DNA of 64,000 nucleotides from Acidimangrovimonas sediminis (lineage in GTDB: Bacteria > Pseudomonadota > Alphaproteobacteria > Rhodobacterales > Rhodobacteraceae), in contig NZ_PHSN01000004.1 in assembly GCF_002871005.1 (NCBI RefSeq), positions 124,001-188,000 on the forward strand, given 5' to 3'. The notes below the pieces were generated by a model. It did not search any database. It worked only from the letters and a program-made list of their open reading frames with translations, and was not told where the DNA came from. Within the stretch, counting starts at the first letter, position 1; every line of letters begins with the position of its first letter. Positions 1 to 8,506 of this stretch are shown here, piece after piece. Both the position numbers and the translations under genes were made by a program.

Positions 1-168
1 CAGCGCGCAGGGGGTGCGAAGCGTCACCTCAAGCGCCGGAAGACCGCCGGCGACCAGCGCCTCGGCCAGCGGACGGGCATGGGCGATCTCGTCGATCACC
101 AGCACGGGGATCACCGGCGCGCGGCGGCAAAGCTCGGCGGCGGCGCGGGAGGCGTCTTGCGGGGTCAT
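1..168 (-). CDS. eda: 2-dehydro-3-deoxy-phosphogluconate aldolase (KDPG aldolase), N-terminal part
   Basis: Only the first 56 codons lie in the window; the rest runs off the left edge. The visible start reads [20 protein letters not shown] and continues into a PVLVIDE strand and a [12 protein letters not shown] strand, the typical opening of the Eda TIM barrel. The enzyme splits KDPG into pyruvate and glyceraldehyde-3-phosphate in the cytoplasm, the last step of the Entner-Doudoroff route. It lies 190 bp downstream of edd on the same strand, so the two probably share a promoter, although an inverted repeat sits between them. The ATG is at 166-168. The active-site lysines are outside the window. 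Identity is strengthened by the edd neighbour. Confidence 0.88.
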   Translation of the reverse strand, partial: MTPQDASRAAAELCRRAPVIPVLVIDEIAHARPLAEALVAGGLPALEVTLRTPCAL

Positions 169-218
169 GTGGGGCCTTTCGTTATTCGGTCGTTCGGGCG
201 CTGGGGCAGGTGTCGGAT

Positions 219-325
219 GCCTTCGGCGAGAGTATTTCTGCAAAGATGAAGTGCCGTCACAATAAGCCGGCGAGCGCGGCTGCGCGATGCCTTTTCATCC
301 TGGTCCGAATACTCTCGCCGAAGGC
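219..325. repeat. 18-bp perfect inverted repeat between edd and eda
   Basis: The left arm 219-236 (gccttcggcgagagtatt) is the exact reverse complement of 308-325. The sequence just inside both arms, read outward to inward, continues with a degenerate tail that includes gatgaa. The arms lie about 70 bp apart between the end of edd and the start of eda. The GAGTATT core plus GAAG-like tail matches other elements of this window (10440, 38334, 44944, 49757, 54303). It may act as an mRNA-stabilising or attenuating hairpin between the two cistrons. Confidence 0.8.
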
Positions 326-358
326 GGCATACCATCAGCGCCGGGTCCGGCGCCAGTG

Positions 359-2164
359 TCAGACGACGACGCCGGCGCCCTCGGTCGCGGGGCCGACATT
401 GGCGCGGAAGTTTTCGAACAGCTCGCGGCCGAGACCCGTGTGGTACCCGGACAGATCCGCCGTTACCGGTGCGCGACTGTCGAAATCCGCCTCGAGCACG
501 GCGAGGGTGCCGGCGGTCGCGTCGACCCGCACCCGGTCGCCGTCGCGCAGACGGGCGATCGGGCCGCCCGTCGCGGCCTCGGGCGAGACGTGGATCGCTG
601 CGGGCACCTTGCCAGACGCGCCAGACATCCGCCCGTCGGTCACGAGCGCCACCTGCAGCCCGCGGTCGAGCAGCACGGCCAGCAGCGGGGTGAGCGAGTG
701 AAGTTCAGGCATGCCATTGGCGCGCGGCCCCTGGAAGCGGACGACGACGACGGTGTCTTCGGTGAATTCACCGGCCTGGAAGGCTGTCTTCACCTCGGCC
801 TGGTCGTGGAAGACGCGCGCCTTCGCCTCGACCACGTGGTGATCCTTCGATACGGCCGAGACCTTCATGACGCCGCGCCCGAGGTTTCCGGAAAGCTGCT
901 TGAGTCCGCCCTCGGGCTGGAACGGATCCGACGCCGGGCGCAGGATCTTGTCGTTCAGGCTTTGCCCCGGCCCGGCGTGCCAGGCGAGGGAGCCCCCCTC
1001 GAGCCTGGGTTCCTGAGTGTAGAGCGACAGCCCGTCGCCCGCGACGGTCTTGGTGTCGGGGTGCAGCAGGCCCGCGTCGAGCAGGTCGCCGATCATGTAG
1101 GCAAGGCCCCCGGCCGCGTGGAAATGGTTCACGTCGGCAAGGCCGTTCGGGTAGACCTTGGCCATCAGCGGCGTGGCGGCCGAGATCTCGGCGAAATCCT
1201 CGATGTCGAGGAGGACGCCCGCAGCGCGCGCCATGGCGGGCAGGTGGATCACCAGGTTCGTCGATCCGCCCGTCGCCATCAGGCCCACGATGCCGTTCAC
1301 GAACGCCCGTTCGTCAAGCACCTCGGACGCCGGGGTGTAATCGTTCCCGAGCGCGGTGATCGCCGCCGCGCGTTCGGTCCCAGCGACGGTGAGCGCGTCG
1401 CGCAGGGGGGTGCCCGGGTTGACGAAGCTTGCGCCTGGCAGGTGCAGGCCCATGAATTCCATCAGCATCTGGTTGGTGTTCGCCGTGCCGTAGAAGGTGC
1501 AGGTGCCCGGCCCGTGGTAGGAGGCCATCTCGGCCTCCATCAGTTCCTTGCGGCTGATCTCTCCGGCGGCGAAGCGTTGGCGGACCTTGGATTTCTCGTC
1601 GTTGGGCAGGCCGGAAGTCATCGGGCCCGCCGGCAGGAAGACCGCCGGAATATGGCCAAAGGTGGCCGCCGCGATGACGAGACCCGGCACGATCTTGTCG
1701 CAGACCCCGAGGTAGAGCGCCGCGTCGAAGGTGTTGTGGCTGAGCGCAACCCCCGCCGCCAGCGCGATCACGTCGCGGGAGAACAGCGACAGCTCCATCC
1801 CCGGCTGGCCCTGTGTTACGCCATCGCACATCGCGGGCACCCCGCCTGCGACCTGCGCCGTGGCACCGGCCTTTCGGGCGGCCTCACGGATCAGCGTGGG
1901 GTAGGTCTCGAACGGCTGGTGGGCCGAGAGCATGTCATTGTAGGCGGTGACAATGCCGATGTTGGGGGCGCGGCCCTCGGCCAGCGCGGCCTTGTCGTCG
2001 CCCATCGCGGCATAGGCGTGGGCCTGGTTGCCGCAGGTCAGGTGGGCGCGACGGGTGCCCGCCTCGGCGGTGCGGGCGATCTTGTCGAGATAGGTCTGGC
2101 GGCTGGCGGCGGAGCGGGTGCGGATCCGCTCGGTCACCCGCGCGATCGTGTGGTCCAGCGGCAT
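359..2164 (-). CDS. edd: 6-phosphogluconate dehydratase
   Basis: 601 aa, the normal length for Edd of the IlvD/Edd family. It dehydrates 6-phosphogluconate to KDPG in the cytoplasm, the committing step of the Entner-Doudoroff pathway. Visible family signatures are [15 protein letters not shown] (from about residue 112) and [10 protein letters not shown]155 and C222 stand where the [4Fe-4S] ligands of Edd are expected. The MPLD start has a modest purine stretch upstream. A 12-bp palindrome at 2194-2205, about 30 nt upstream of the start codon, is a probable operator for a LacI-type sugar-acid repressor. eda follows on the same strand. The carbon feeding these steps (zwf, pgl) is not in the window. 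Confidence 0.97.
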   Translation of the reverse strand: MPLDHTIARVTERIRTRSAASRQTYLDKIARTAEAGTRRAHLTCGNQAHAYAAMGDDKAALAEGRAPNIGIVTAYNDMLSAHQPFETYPTLIREAARKAGATAQVAGGVPAMCDGVTQGQPGMELSLFSRDVIALAAGVALSHNTFDAALYLGVCDKIVPGLVIAAATFGHIPAVFLPAGPMTSGLPNDEKSKVRQRFAAGEISRKELMEAEMASYHGPGTCTFYGTANTNQMLMEFMGLHLPGASFVNPGTPLRDALTVAGTERAAAITALGNDYTPASEVLDERAFVNGIVGLMATGGSTNLVIHLPAMARAAGVLLDIEDFAEISAATPLMAKVYPNGLADVNHFHAAGGLAYMIGDLLDAGLLHPDTKTVAGDGLSLYTQEPRLEGGSLAWHAGPGQSLNDKILRPASDPFQPEGGLKQLSGNLGRGVMKVSAVSKDHHVVEAKARVFHDQAEVKTAFQAGEFTEDTVVVVRFQGPRANGMPELHSLTPLLAVLLDRGLQVALVTDGRMSGASGKVPAAIHVSPEAATGGPIARLRDGDRVRVDATAGTLAVLEADFDSRAPVTADLSGYHTGLGRELFENFRANVGPATEGAGVVV

Positions 2165-2192
2165 GGGCTCCTCCGGGTCGCGGCAGTGGCTT

Positions 2193-2206
2193 CGTTAGCG
2201 CTAACA
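2193..2206. promoter_or_regulatory. LacI-family-type operator upstream of edd
   Basis: GTTAGCGCTAAC at 2194-2205 is a perfect 12-bp palindrome with the central CG of LacI-family operators. It lies 30 nt upstream of the edd ATG, where it would overlap a promoter or early transcript. LacI-type repressors that sense gluconate use sites of the general form TGTTAnCGnTAACA. The regulator gene is not in the window. That the palindrome is an operator is inference; the palindrome itself is seen. Confidence 0.7.
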
Positions 2207-2422
2207 AATCAGATTTCGCCCGATTTGAAAAGAGGGACGGGGCGAATGTAATTGTTGACGGCAACAGGGTACGCCCACTGGCGCGGGGCGCAACCCCGGG
2301 GGCGCCTGGCGCTCCGCCATGCACACCTTGCAAGGCAGGGTTTCCGATCACGCGCTTGTATGGTCAGCGAGGCTGACCTATCTTTGGCGGCAGGGAGGCC
2401 AGTATCGAACAGGAGACCGGCC

Positions 2423-2590
2423 ATGTACGACAAAGACGGAATGATCGACTACGCGACCATCGAGCGCGACGTGCGCCGCATGCGCGCCGAGGCTTCGGCC
2501 CAGATGTTCGCCAATCTCAGGAAGTGGTTCGCGAGCCGCCGCACCCACCGCGCCGATACCGCGCGCAGTTCGGCAGCCCACGCGTCCTGA
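2423..2590 (+). CDS. small basic hypothetical protein (55 aa)
   Basis: Starts MYDKDGMIDYATIERDVRRM and is helical and Arg-rich, with no signal peptide or membrane segment. The start is chosen because an AGGAGA Shine-Dalgarno lies 8 nt upstream of the ATG at 2423. The reading frame stays open further upstream but without a ribosome site there. A clear hairpin terminator follows at 2694-2724. I do not recognise a named family. Short basic proteins of this kind are common in Rhodobacterales and some regulate RNA, but no DUF1127 signature is visible. A second TGA follows the stop 14 nt on, in the same CCTGATCC context. Confidence 0.55.
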   Translation: MYDKDGMIDYATIERDVRRMRAEASAQMFANLRKWFASRRTHRADTARSSAAHAS

Positions 2591-2693
2591 TCCGCACGCC
2601 CTGATCCTTCGGGCGGTGGCCGCGCAGGCAACAGACGGCGGGATCGACGAGGGCGCACAAGCCAGACGTTGCACAAGAAACGGTGCACAAGCG

Positions 2694-2724
2694 AAAAGGC
2701 CCCGGGCGCACCCTGGGGTCTTTT
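2694..2724. terminator. rho-independent terminator after the 55-aa gene
   Basis: AAAAGGCCCC (2694-2703) pairs with GGGGTCTTTT (2715-2724) over 10 bp with one G-U pair and an 11-nt loop. The stem is A-rich on one flank and T-rich on the other, so it can work in both directions. It separates the small gene from the methyltransferase operon that starts at 2819. Confidence 0.75.
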
Positions 2725-2818
2725 GCGTTTCGCGTCGACGTCCCTCACGCACCCCGGAACCTCACGCCCCTGGGAAGGAGACCCTTCCCGCCGCAATCGG
2801 AACCGGGTAGGAGGGGCC

Positions 2819-4030
2819 ATGACCGAAAACACGCTTTCCACCCGTCCGACTGTCCGCCTCCGCCCCAACAAGGCCGGGGCGCGCGCCATCCGTCATGGCT
2901 TTCCCTGGGTCTATGCCGACGAGCTGGTGACCGACAGGCGTACAAGGGCCCTGGCGCCGGGCACGCTGGCCGTGCTCGAGGATGCCGAGCGCCATCCGAT
3001 GGGCCTGGTGACGGTCAATCCGAATTCCAAGATCATCGGGCGGATGCTCGACCGCGACCCGCGGGCAGCGATCGACACGGCGTGGTTCGCGGCCCGGCTG
3101 CGCCACGCGCTTGCCCTGCGCGAGACGCTGTTCGACCAGCCCTTCTACCGGCTCGTGCATGCCGAGGCGGACGGCCTCCCCGGGGTGGTCATCGACCGGT
3201 TCGGCGACACTGCGGTGATCCAGCCGAACGCCGCCTGGGCCGAGGCGGGGCTCGACGATCTCGCCCGTGCGCTGGCCGAGGTGACCGGGGTCGCCAACAT
3301 CGTCAAGAACGCCACGGGCCGGGCCCGGAGCCTTGAGGGGCTGGGCGAGGAAACGGTTGTTATTCAGGGGGATGTGAGCGGCGCCTTGAGTGTGGCCATG
3401 AACGGCGCGACCTATATGGCGGACGTGCTGGGCGGGCAGAAGACCGGGCTTTTCTTCGACCAGCGACCGAACCATGCCTTTGCGCAGCGCTTTGCCAAGG
3501 GGGCGCGGGTGCTCGACGTCTTCTCGCATGTGGGCGGCTTCTCGCTGGCCGCGCTTGCGGCGGGGGCGGTGCAGGCGACGGCGGTCGACAGTTCGGCCCC
3601 GGCGCTGGATCTTGCCGCCAAGGGCGCCATCGCGATGGAGGCGGCGGACCGCTTCGTCACCCGCCAGGGTGATGCCTTCGCGCAGATGGAGGCGCTGGCC
3701 GCCGAAGGCGCGCAATTCGACATGGTGATCTGCGACCCGCCCGCTTTCGCGCCGTCGAAACAGGCGCTGGAAGCGGGGCTGCGGGCCTATGAGCGCGTCG
3801 CGCGGCTGGCCGCGCCACTGGTCGCGCCGGGGGGTGTGCTGGGGCTCTGCTCCTGCTCGCATGCCGCCGATCTGGGGGCGTTCCGCACGGCCTCGACCCG
3901 CGGTATCGGGCGGGGCGGGCGCAGCGGGCAGATCATTCACACGGGCTTTGCCGGGCCGGACCATCCGCTGATGCCGCAATTGGCCGAATCGGGCTATCTC
4001 AAGGCGTTGTTCTACCGGATGATGCCGTGA
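2819..4030 (+). CDS. rlmI: class I rRNA large-subunit methyltransferase (RlmI-like)
   Basis: 403 aa. The N-terminal part (about residues 8-85: RPNKAGARAIRHGFPWVYAD) looks like the PUA domain of the COG1092 family. The middle carries the family block HAEADGLPGVVIDRFGD, then GQKTGLFFDQRPN. A Rossmann SAM-binding fold (VLDVFSHVGGFSLAALAAGA) is followed by the catalytic-site motif CDPPAFAPSK. Members methylate a cytosine of 23S rRNA (C1962 in E. coli), with a Cys in the late GLCSCSHAA motif. The ATG at 2819 follows GTAGGAGGGGCC; the frame is open upstream but without a better start. The PIN gene overlaps its stop by 4 nt. The exact target base is inferred from family. Confidence 0.85.
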   Translation: MTENTLSTRPTVRLRPNKAGARAIRHGFPWVYADELVTDRRTRALAPGTLAVLEDAERHPMGLVTVNPNSKIIGRMLDRDPRAAIDTAWFAARLRHALALRETLFDQPFYRLVHAEADGLPGVVIDRFGDTAVIQPNAAWAEAGLDDLARALAEVTGVANIVKNATGRARSLEGLGEETVVIQGDVSGALSVAMNGATYMADVLGGQKTGLFFDQRPNHAFAQRFAKGARVLDVFSHVGGFSLAALAAGAVQATAVDSSAPALDLAAKGAIAMEAADRFVTRQGDAFAQMEALAAEGAQFDMVICDPPAFAPSKQALEAGLRAYERVARLAAPLVAPGGVLGLCSCSHAADLGAFRTASTRGIGRGGRSGQIIHTGFAGPDHPLMPQLAESGYLKALFYRMMP

Positions 4031-4578
4031 AGGCGCTGCTTGACGCCTGTGTCCTTTATCCCACCGTTCTGCGCGAGATCCTGATCGGCTGTGCCGCACG
4101 GGGGCTTTATACCCCGCTCTGGTCGGCGCGGATCCTCGAGGAATGGGCGCGGGCGACGGTGAAGCTGGGGCCCGGTGCGGAAACCATCGCGCGGGGCGAG
4201 GTCGTGGCGCTCAGGGCGAGATTCCCGGGGGCCGAGGTGGCGCCGGCGCCGGGGCTGGAATCGCGGCTCTACCTGCCGGATCCGAACGACGTGCACGTGC
4301 TGGCCGCCGCGATTTCGGGAAATGCCGACCTGATAATCACCTACAACGCGCAGGATTTTCCCCGCGCCACGCTGGCCGAGGAAGGGCTGGACCGGCGCGA
4401 TCCAGACCAGTTCCTGATCGCGCTGCTGGCCGAGAACCCGGAGGCCGTGGCCGAGGTGGTGGAGGCTGTCCGCGCCACGGCCGAGCGTCTGTCGGGGACG
4501 GCGCAGCCGCTCCGCCCGTTGATGAAACGTGCGCGCCTGCCGCGGCTGGGCAAGGCGCTGCAGCGCGACGGGGTCTAG
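4027..4578 (+). CDS. PIN-domain protein (putative ribonuclease)
   Basis: 183 aa, starting with GTG that overlaps the methyltransferase stop (GTGA), so it is translationally coupled. PIN-fold hallmarks are the N-terminal LLDACVLYP acidic strand, a mid-protein Glu in RILEEWAR, and DPNDVHVLAAAISGNADLII followed by TYNAQDF. These give the acidic Mg2+ cluster of PIN nucleases. The family contains VapC-like toxins, but there is no antitoxin-sized partner here. The preceding gene is an rRNA methyltransferase, which suggests housekeeping RNA processing or an orphan toxin-like enzyme. The stop codon shares the tetranucleotide CTAG with the convergent M48 gene. Confidence 0.8.
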   Translation: MKALLDACVLYPTVLREILIGCAARGLYTPLWSARILEEWARATVKLGPGAETIARGEVVALRARFPGAEVAPAPGLESRLYLPDPNDVHVLAAAISGNADLIITYNAQDFPRATLAEEGLDRRDPDQFLIALLAENPEAVAEVVEAVRATAERLSGTAQPLRPLMKRARLPRLGKALQRDGV

Positions 4579-5300
4579 CCCGCGACCCTGGACCACCGCC
4601 GTTCCATCGCCTCGATCGCGGCGATGCGGTCCGCGGTGTGGGGGTGGCTCATCAGCCAGGCCGGAACCGGGGACCCGGCGCCGCCAGTCAGGCTTTCCAG
4701 CTTTTGAAACAGTGACTTCTGCGGCGATGTTCCAATGCCCGCCTTGGTCAGCAGAGCGGCGGCGTAGGCGTCGGCCTCGTATTCGTCCTGGCGGCTGAGG
4801 CGCGCGGCCAGAAGGCTGGTGAGCATGTTGGCCAGCCACATCCCCAGCCCCGGTACGAAGCGCGACAGGATCATCCCCAACGCCATGCGCATCGCGTTCT
4901 GACCGGAAAAATCGATCATCCGCCGCCGGGAATGCCCAAGCGCCACGTGCCCCAGCTCATGCGCGATCACGGTGGCAAGCTCCTCCGCGCTGACGTCGCC
5001 GCTTTTATAACGGTCGACAAATCCTTGTGTCAGAAAGATTCTTCCGTCTGGGGCGGCGAGCCCGTTGACTGGCCGGATGCGGTAGAGCTGGACCTGGATC
5101 CGACGCACCCCCAGCGCCTCGGCCATCCGCTCCAACAGCGGCGCCAGCCCCGGATCGGCAAAGGGTTCGGACTGGCGGTCGAGGGTCTTGGCGGTCTGCC
5201 ATGCCGAGAAGCGCCACGTGAGGTAGCCAAGCAGGATCGCGATGAGGATCGGGGCAAGACGGATCATCCGCGAAATATGGGCGAGAGACGGCCGCGACAC
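4575..5300 (-). CDS. M48-family metalloprotease (HtpX-like)
   Basis: 241 aa. An N-terminal hydrophobic anchor (about residues 13-29, LAPILIAILLGYLTWRF) is followed by the zinc motif HELGHVALGH near residue 113 and the third ligand in RQDEYEADAYA. A further hydrophobic stretch lies between them. M48 peptidases of this type sit in the inner membrane with the active site in the cytoplasm and degrade damaged membrane proteins; the substrate here is unknown. The start at 5300 (MSRPSL) is uncertain: MIRLAP at 5267 would begin right at the anchor, and neither has a strong ribosome site. Its stop codon overlaps that of the convergent PIN gene. Confidence 0.85.
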   Translation of the reverse strand: MSRPSLAHISRMIRLAPILIAILLGYLTWRFSAWQTAKTLDRQSEPFADPGLAPLLERMAEALGVRRIQVQLYRIRPVNGLAAPDGRIFLTQGFVDRYKSGDVSAEELATVIAHELGHVALGHSRRRMIDFSGQNAMRMALGMILSRFVPGLGMWLANMLTSLLAARLSRQDEYEADAYAAALLTKAGIGTSPQKSLFQKLESLTGGAGSPVPAWLMSHPHTADRIAAIEAMERRWSRVAG

Positions 5301-5315
5301 CAGAGGTGCTGCGAT

Positions 5316-5333
5316 CCGGCCCCGCCGGGCCGG
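5316..5333. terminator. GC-rich hairpin downstream of the MarR gene
   Basis: CCGGCCC (5316-5322) and GGGCCGG (5327-5333) form a perfect 7-bp stem with a 4-nt loop, between the MarR gene and the M48 gene on the same strand. There is no long T-run, so termination strength is doubtful. Confidence 0.4.
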
Positions 5334-5378
5334 TGTGCGTGGAACATAAGCATCACCTTATAAACTATTGCCACGTAT

Positions 5379-5846
5379 TCATTTCGTGATGATAATATCC
5401 ACATCTCCCGTGGGCATCGCCTCGGCGGTTTCGCGCAGAAGGGTCAGAAGGCGCAGCAGCTCCGCCATGTTCTCCGTGCCGAAAGCCTGTTCCAGCTCGC
5501 GGTAGATCGCCTCGGACCGGCCCGACATCCGGTCGTAGAGCGCCTGGCCTGCCGCGGTCAGCTGGACCGTGTGGCGCCGCGCGTCGTGGGCCTCGATCGT
5601 CTCGATCAGTGCCTTGTCCTCGAGCGCCCGGAAGATGCGGGTGAGAGAAGGCGGCAGGATCACGCAGCGTTCCGCCAGGCTGCGCGCGTCGAGGGGCCCG
5701 GCATCGGCCAGGGCCCGGATCACCCGCCATTGCGGCAGGGTCAGCCCGGTCGCGTCGACATGCCCCTTGAACCGCCGCATCGTCGCCTCGCGTGCGCGCA
5801 GGAGTGCGATGGGCAGGGCGGATTCGTAGCCCCTCAGCTTGGCCAT
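5379..5846 (-). CDS. MarR-family transcriptional regulator (HpaR-like)
   Basis: 155 aa. The N-terminus [13 protein letters not shown] followed by [14 protein letters not shown] and a winged helix-turn-helix ([20 protein letters not shown], then [18 protein letters not shown]) closely resembles HpaR, the homoprotocatechuate-operon repressor. MarR proteins are dimeric and release DNA on binding phenolic or oxidative ligands. The start at 5846 is set by a strong AGGAGGGAC site. No hpa catabolic operon is adjacent, so the ligand and targets are unknown. The intergenic region towards lipA (divergent) is about 230 bp and could hold its own operator. Confidence 0.88.
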   Translation of the reverse strand: MAKLRGYESALPIALLRAREATMRRFKGHVDATGLTLPQWRVIRALADAGPLDARSLAERCVILPPSLTRIFRALEDKALIETIEAHDARRHTVQLTAAGQALYDRMSGRSEAIYRELEQAFGTENMAELLRLLTLLRETAEAMPTGDVDIIITK

Positions 5847-6076
5847 TGTCCCTCCTGACCGGCGCGTTGACTGGCGTTTGGGTAGCACCGGGGCCCGGGC
5901 CGATCAACGTATCCGGCGCGTGCTGCGCGTTCTGGCCCCGTCCGGCGCGTCGTGAGGCAAGATCTGCCATGTGTCGGGCGAAGGGCGGCCTTGCGGGGAA
6001 GGCTGCGCCCGGGCGTTGCCCTTTCCCGGCAAACGGCCTATGTCACCTTGCAAAGCATCGTGAGCAGGAGGGCCGC

Positions 6077-7027
6077 ATGCGCGACCTCAAGATCCCCGAT
6101 CAGCGCCATCCGGAAAAGGCGCATCGTACCGACAATGCCCAGCCGAAAAAGCCCGACTGGATTCGCGTCAAGGCGCCGGTGAGCGCGGGCTACAAGCAGA
6201 CCCGCGACATCATCCGCGAGCAGAAGCTGGTTACCGTCTGCGAAGAGGCGGGCTGTCCCAATGTCGGTGAGTGCTGGTCCCAGGGCCATGCAACGATGAT
6301 GATCATGGGCGAGATCTGTACCCGCGGCTGCACCTTCTGCAACGTCGCGACCGGTCGCCCCAACGCGCTCGACGTGTTCGAGCCGGGGCGGGTGGCGCAT
6401 GCGGTGGAGCAGCTGGGACTGAACCACGTGGTGATCACCTCGGTCGACCGCGACGACCTGGACGACGGTGGGGCCGAGCATTTCGCCCAGACGATCCGCG
6501 CGATCCGTCACCGCAGCCCGACGACCACGATCGAGATCCTGACGCCCGACTTCCTGAAATCCACCCCCGGTTCGCTGGAGAAGGTGGTCGAGGCGCGGCC
6601 CGACGTCTTCAACCACAACCTGGAAACCGTGCCGGGGCTTTACCCTTCGGTCCGGCCGGGTGCGCGCTATTTCCACTCGCTGCGGCTTTTGCAACGCGTG
6701 AAGGAGCTGGACCCGGCGATGTTCACCAAGTCGGGCCTGATGGTCGGCCTTGGCGAAGAGGCGCCGCAGGTGCGGCAGGTGATGGATGACATGCGCTCGG
6801 CCGACGTGGATTTCCTGACCATCGGTCAGTACCTGCAGCCGACGCCGAAGCACCACGCCGTCGCGCGCTTCATCACGCCCGACGAGTTCAAGGCCTATGA
6901 GAAGGCGGCGTGGGGCAAGGGGTTTCTGATGGTGTCGTCGACGCCGCTGACCCGTTCCTCCTACCACGCCGGCGACGATTTCGCGCGGATGCGCGAGGCC
7001 CGTCTGGCGCGTCTGCAGGGGGCGTGA
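6077..7027 (+). CDS. lipA: lipoyl synthase
   Basis: 316 aa, radical SAM enzyme that inserts two sulfur atoms into octanoyl groups on lipoyl domains of 2-oxoacid dehydrogenases and the glycine cleavage system. Both clusters are visible: the auxiliary [4Fe-4S] triad C55/C60/C66 in [12 protein letters not shown] and the radical-SAM CxxxCxxC at C81/C85/C88. The conserved C-terminal RSSYHAGD is present. The ATG at 6077 follows GCAGGAGGGCCGC; the longer upstream frame is not needed. It converges with a small secreted-protein gene only 9 nt away. Function is certain by family. Confidence 0.98.
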   Translation: MRDLKIPDQRHPEKAHRTDNAQPKKPDWIRVKAPVSAGYKQTRDIIREQKLVTVCEEAGCPNVGECWSQGHATMMIMGEICTRGCTFCNVATGRPNALDVFEPGRVAHAVEQLGLNHVVITSVDRDDLDDGGAEHFAQTIRAIRHRSPTTTIEILTPDFLKSTPGSLEKVVEARPDVFNHNLETVPGLYPSVRPGARYFHSLRLLQRVKELDPAMFTKSGLMVGLGEEAPQVRQVMDDMRSADVDFLTIGQYLQPTPKHHAVARFITPDEFKAYEKAAWGKGFLMVSSTPLTRSSYHAGDDFARMREARLARLQGA

Positions 7028-7036
7028 ACGCGCCCC

Positions 7037-7342
7037 TCAGAACCCGTAGCTGACGCCCAGCGTGTAGATCCGCGCGGCTCTCGGGGTCACCCCGGGGCGA
7101 ACCGCGATCTTGAGCTCCGGCTCACCCAGCGGGGGGGCTACCGGCGCCGTCACCCGCCAGCCGGGCGTGCGGCCGTAAACCGGCGTCGGGTTGGTGGCGA
7201 AGGCCACGGGAAAGATGTGACCCGGCCCCCTGGATTTCTTGTGGCGGTGAAATTCGGCGGCCAGCGCGGACGAGGCTGTCAGCGCCATGCAGAGGGCAGC
7301 GGTCGTTGCGGCGGCAAAGGCGGCTTTTGTGATCTGCGGCAC
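7037..7342 (-). CDS. small exported hypothetical protein
   Basis: 101 aa from a GTG start at 7342 preceded by AGGAGCCGGGAAC. The first 29 residues form a Sec signal peptide ending SSALA before AEFHRHKKS. The mature part is basic and Pro-rich and ends YTLGVSYGF; a terminal Phe is typical of outer-membrane strands, but the protein is too short for a barrel. No family is recognised. It lies downstream of the dihaem cytochrome gene on the same strand, with 131 bp between them. The frame is open further upstream only as a shadow of the cytochrome gene. Confidence 0.6.
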   Translation of the reverse strand: MPQITKAAFAAATTAALCMALTASSALAAEFHRHKKSRGPGHIFPVAFATNPTPVYGRTPGWRVTAPVAPPLGEPELKIAVRPGVTPRAARIYTLGVSYGF

Positions 7343-7473
7343 GTTCCCGGCTCCTACGGTTTCCTCCGGCAGCACTAGACGTTCCGTCCGAACAACGGAT
7401 TTACCGTGGCAGAAATGTGGCGCAAATATGGCGGATCGCGCGGATCCGAGGAAATCGCGGCCTGCACGGGCCG

Positions 7474-8364
7474 TCACTTCATCGGCGGCACCTTCTTGAG
7501 ATATGCGGCGATCGCCTCGACATCCGACTTGGGTAGGTGACCCATGTTTTCCACGACATAGGCCATGTGGCCGCCGGCGCTGTCGAATTCCGGCGTCAGC
7601 CCGGTGGACAGGTAGGCCACGATATCCGCCCGCGACCAGCTCAGGGCGGCGGGGGTGATGTTCGGGATCCGGCCCTTGCCGTCGGGGTTCGCGGCGCCGG
7701 CCAGCCAGCGCCCGGTTTGCATCCCGCCAAGCGCGTTGCGCGGGGTGTGGCACTGTCCGCAATGACTTACCGCCTCGACGAGGTAGCGGCCGCGCTCCTC
7801 CACGGGTGTCAGGTCGCCGGTGACGACCCAGTCGGTCGAGACGAAGAGAAAGTTGTAGCCGCCCACGAGCCGGCGGATCGAGAACGGGAATGACAGCTCG
7901 TGCGGCTGGCTCGGGGTGGCGACCGGGGGCAGGGTGCGCAGATAGGCCCAGAGGTCGGCCACGTCGCCCTTGGTCATCTTGTCGTAGCTGGAATAGGGGA
8001 AGGCGGGGTAAAGATGCGCCCCGTCCTTGCGGATCCCGCGCAGCATAGCGTCGGCAAAGTCGTGCAGCGTCCAGGCGCCGATGCCGTGGGTCGGGTCGGG
8101 CGAGATGTTGGGCGTAAGGAAGGTGCCGAAGGCGCTTTCCAGCCGTTGCCCGCCGCCAAGCTTCAGCTGATCCGCGCCCTTGGCCTGCGGGTCGGCATGG
8201 CACGAGGCGCAGCCGCCGGCCCAGAACACAAGCTCTCCCCGGCTGGCGTCGCCCTTCAGCCCCGCCATCGCGTCGTCGGGCAGCGGGTCGGGCGCGGTGA
8301 TCACCCAGAAAGCCACGAGCCCGGCGGCCACGAGGCCCGCAAGAAGCATGAGCAGGCGTCCCAT
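7474..8364 (-). CDS. membrane-anchored dihaem cytochrome c
   Basis: 296 aa. One N-terminal transmembrane helix (about residues 4-22) acts as an uncleaved anchor, followed by two c-type domains with haem motifs CASCH (C52-H56) and CGQCH (C202-H206). Motifs such as FGTFLTPNISPDPTHGIGAW and NITP...LSWSRADI are typical of the dihaem cytochromes that accept electrons from periplasmic alcohol, aldehyde or sugar dehydrogenases. No dehydrogenase gene is adjacent, so the donor is unknown. It faces the periplasm. The cytochrome c' gene lies upstream on the same strand, 130 bp away, separated by a tandem repeat. Confidence 0.9.
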   Translation of the reverse strand: MGRLLMLLAGLVAAGLVAFWVITAPDPLPDDAMAGLKGDASRGELVFWAGGCASCHADPQAKGADQLKLGGGQRLESAFGTFLTPNISPDPTHGIGAWTLHDFADAMLRGIRKDGAHLYPAFPYSSYDKMTKGDVADLWAYLRTLPPVATPSQPHELSFPFSIRRLVGGYNFLFVSTDWVVTGDLTPVEERGRYLVEAVSHCGQCHTPRNALGGMQTGRWLAGAANPDGKGRIPNITPAALSWSRADIVAYLSTGLTPEFDSAGGHMAYVVENMGHLPKSDVEAIAAYLKKVPPMK

Positions 8365-8450
8365 CGCCGCCGTTCCTTTCGTGCCAGCCCGGTTCCGTCC
8401 GTCGCGGAGAGGGCGCCCCCGGTCCGCCTGTCCGTCCGGCGGGACAGCGG

Positions 8451-8506
8451 GGTCAGTTCGGTGGGATCAGTTCGAAGCGATCAGTTTGACACGATCAGTT
8501 CGATGG
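8451..8506. repeat. 14-bp tandem repeat (4 units) over the cytochrome c' stop codon
   Basis: Four units begin at 8451, 8465, 8479 and 8493, each with the core GATCAGTT(C/T)G (the first has GG for GA). Read on the minus strand, each unit gives AACTGATC. The last unit contains the TGA stop of the cytochrome c' gene (8495-8497). Because 14 is not a multiple of 3, the following TGA codons fall in different frames. Confidence 0.85.

Noticed and set aside
287-2251. Long open frame on the plus strand opposite edd
   Set aside because: It is the antisense shadow of a GC-rich gene; its sequence is low quality and Arg/His-rich, and edd on the other strand is unambiguous.
4027-4578. VapBC toxin-antitoxin system
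   Set aside because: The PIN protein has no antitoxin-sized neighbour; it is coupled to an rRNA methyltransferase gene instead.
5792-6076. N-terminal extension of lipA
   Set aside because: The frame is open but has no LipA similarity, overlaps the MarR gene and lacks a ribosome site; the ATG at 6077 has one.
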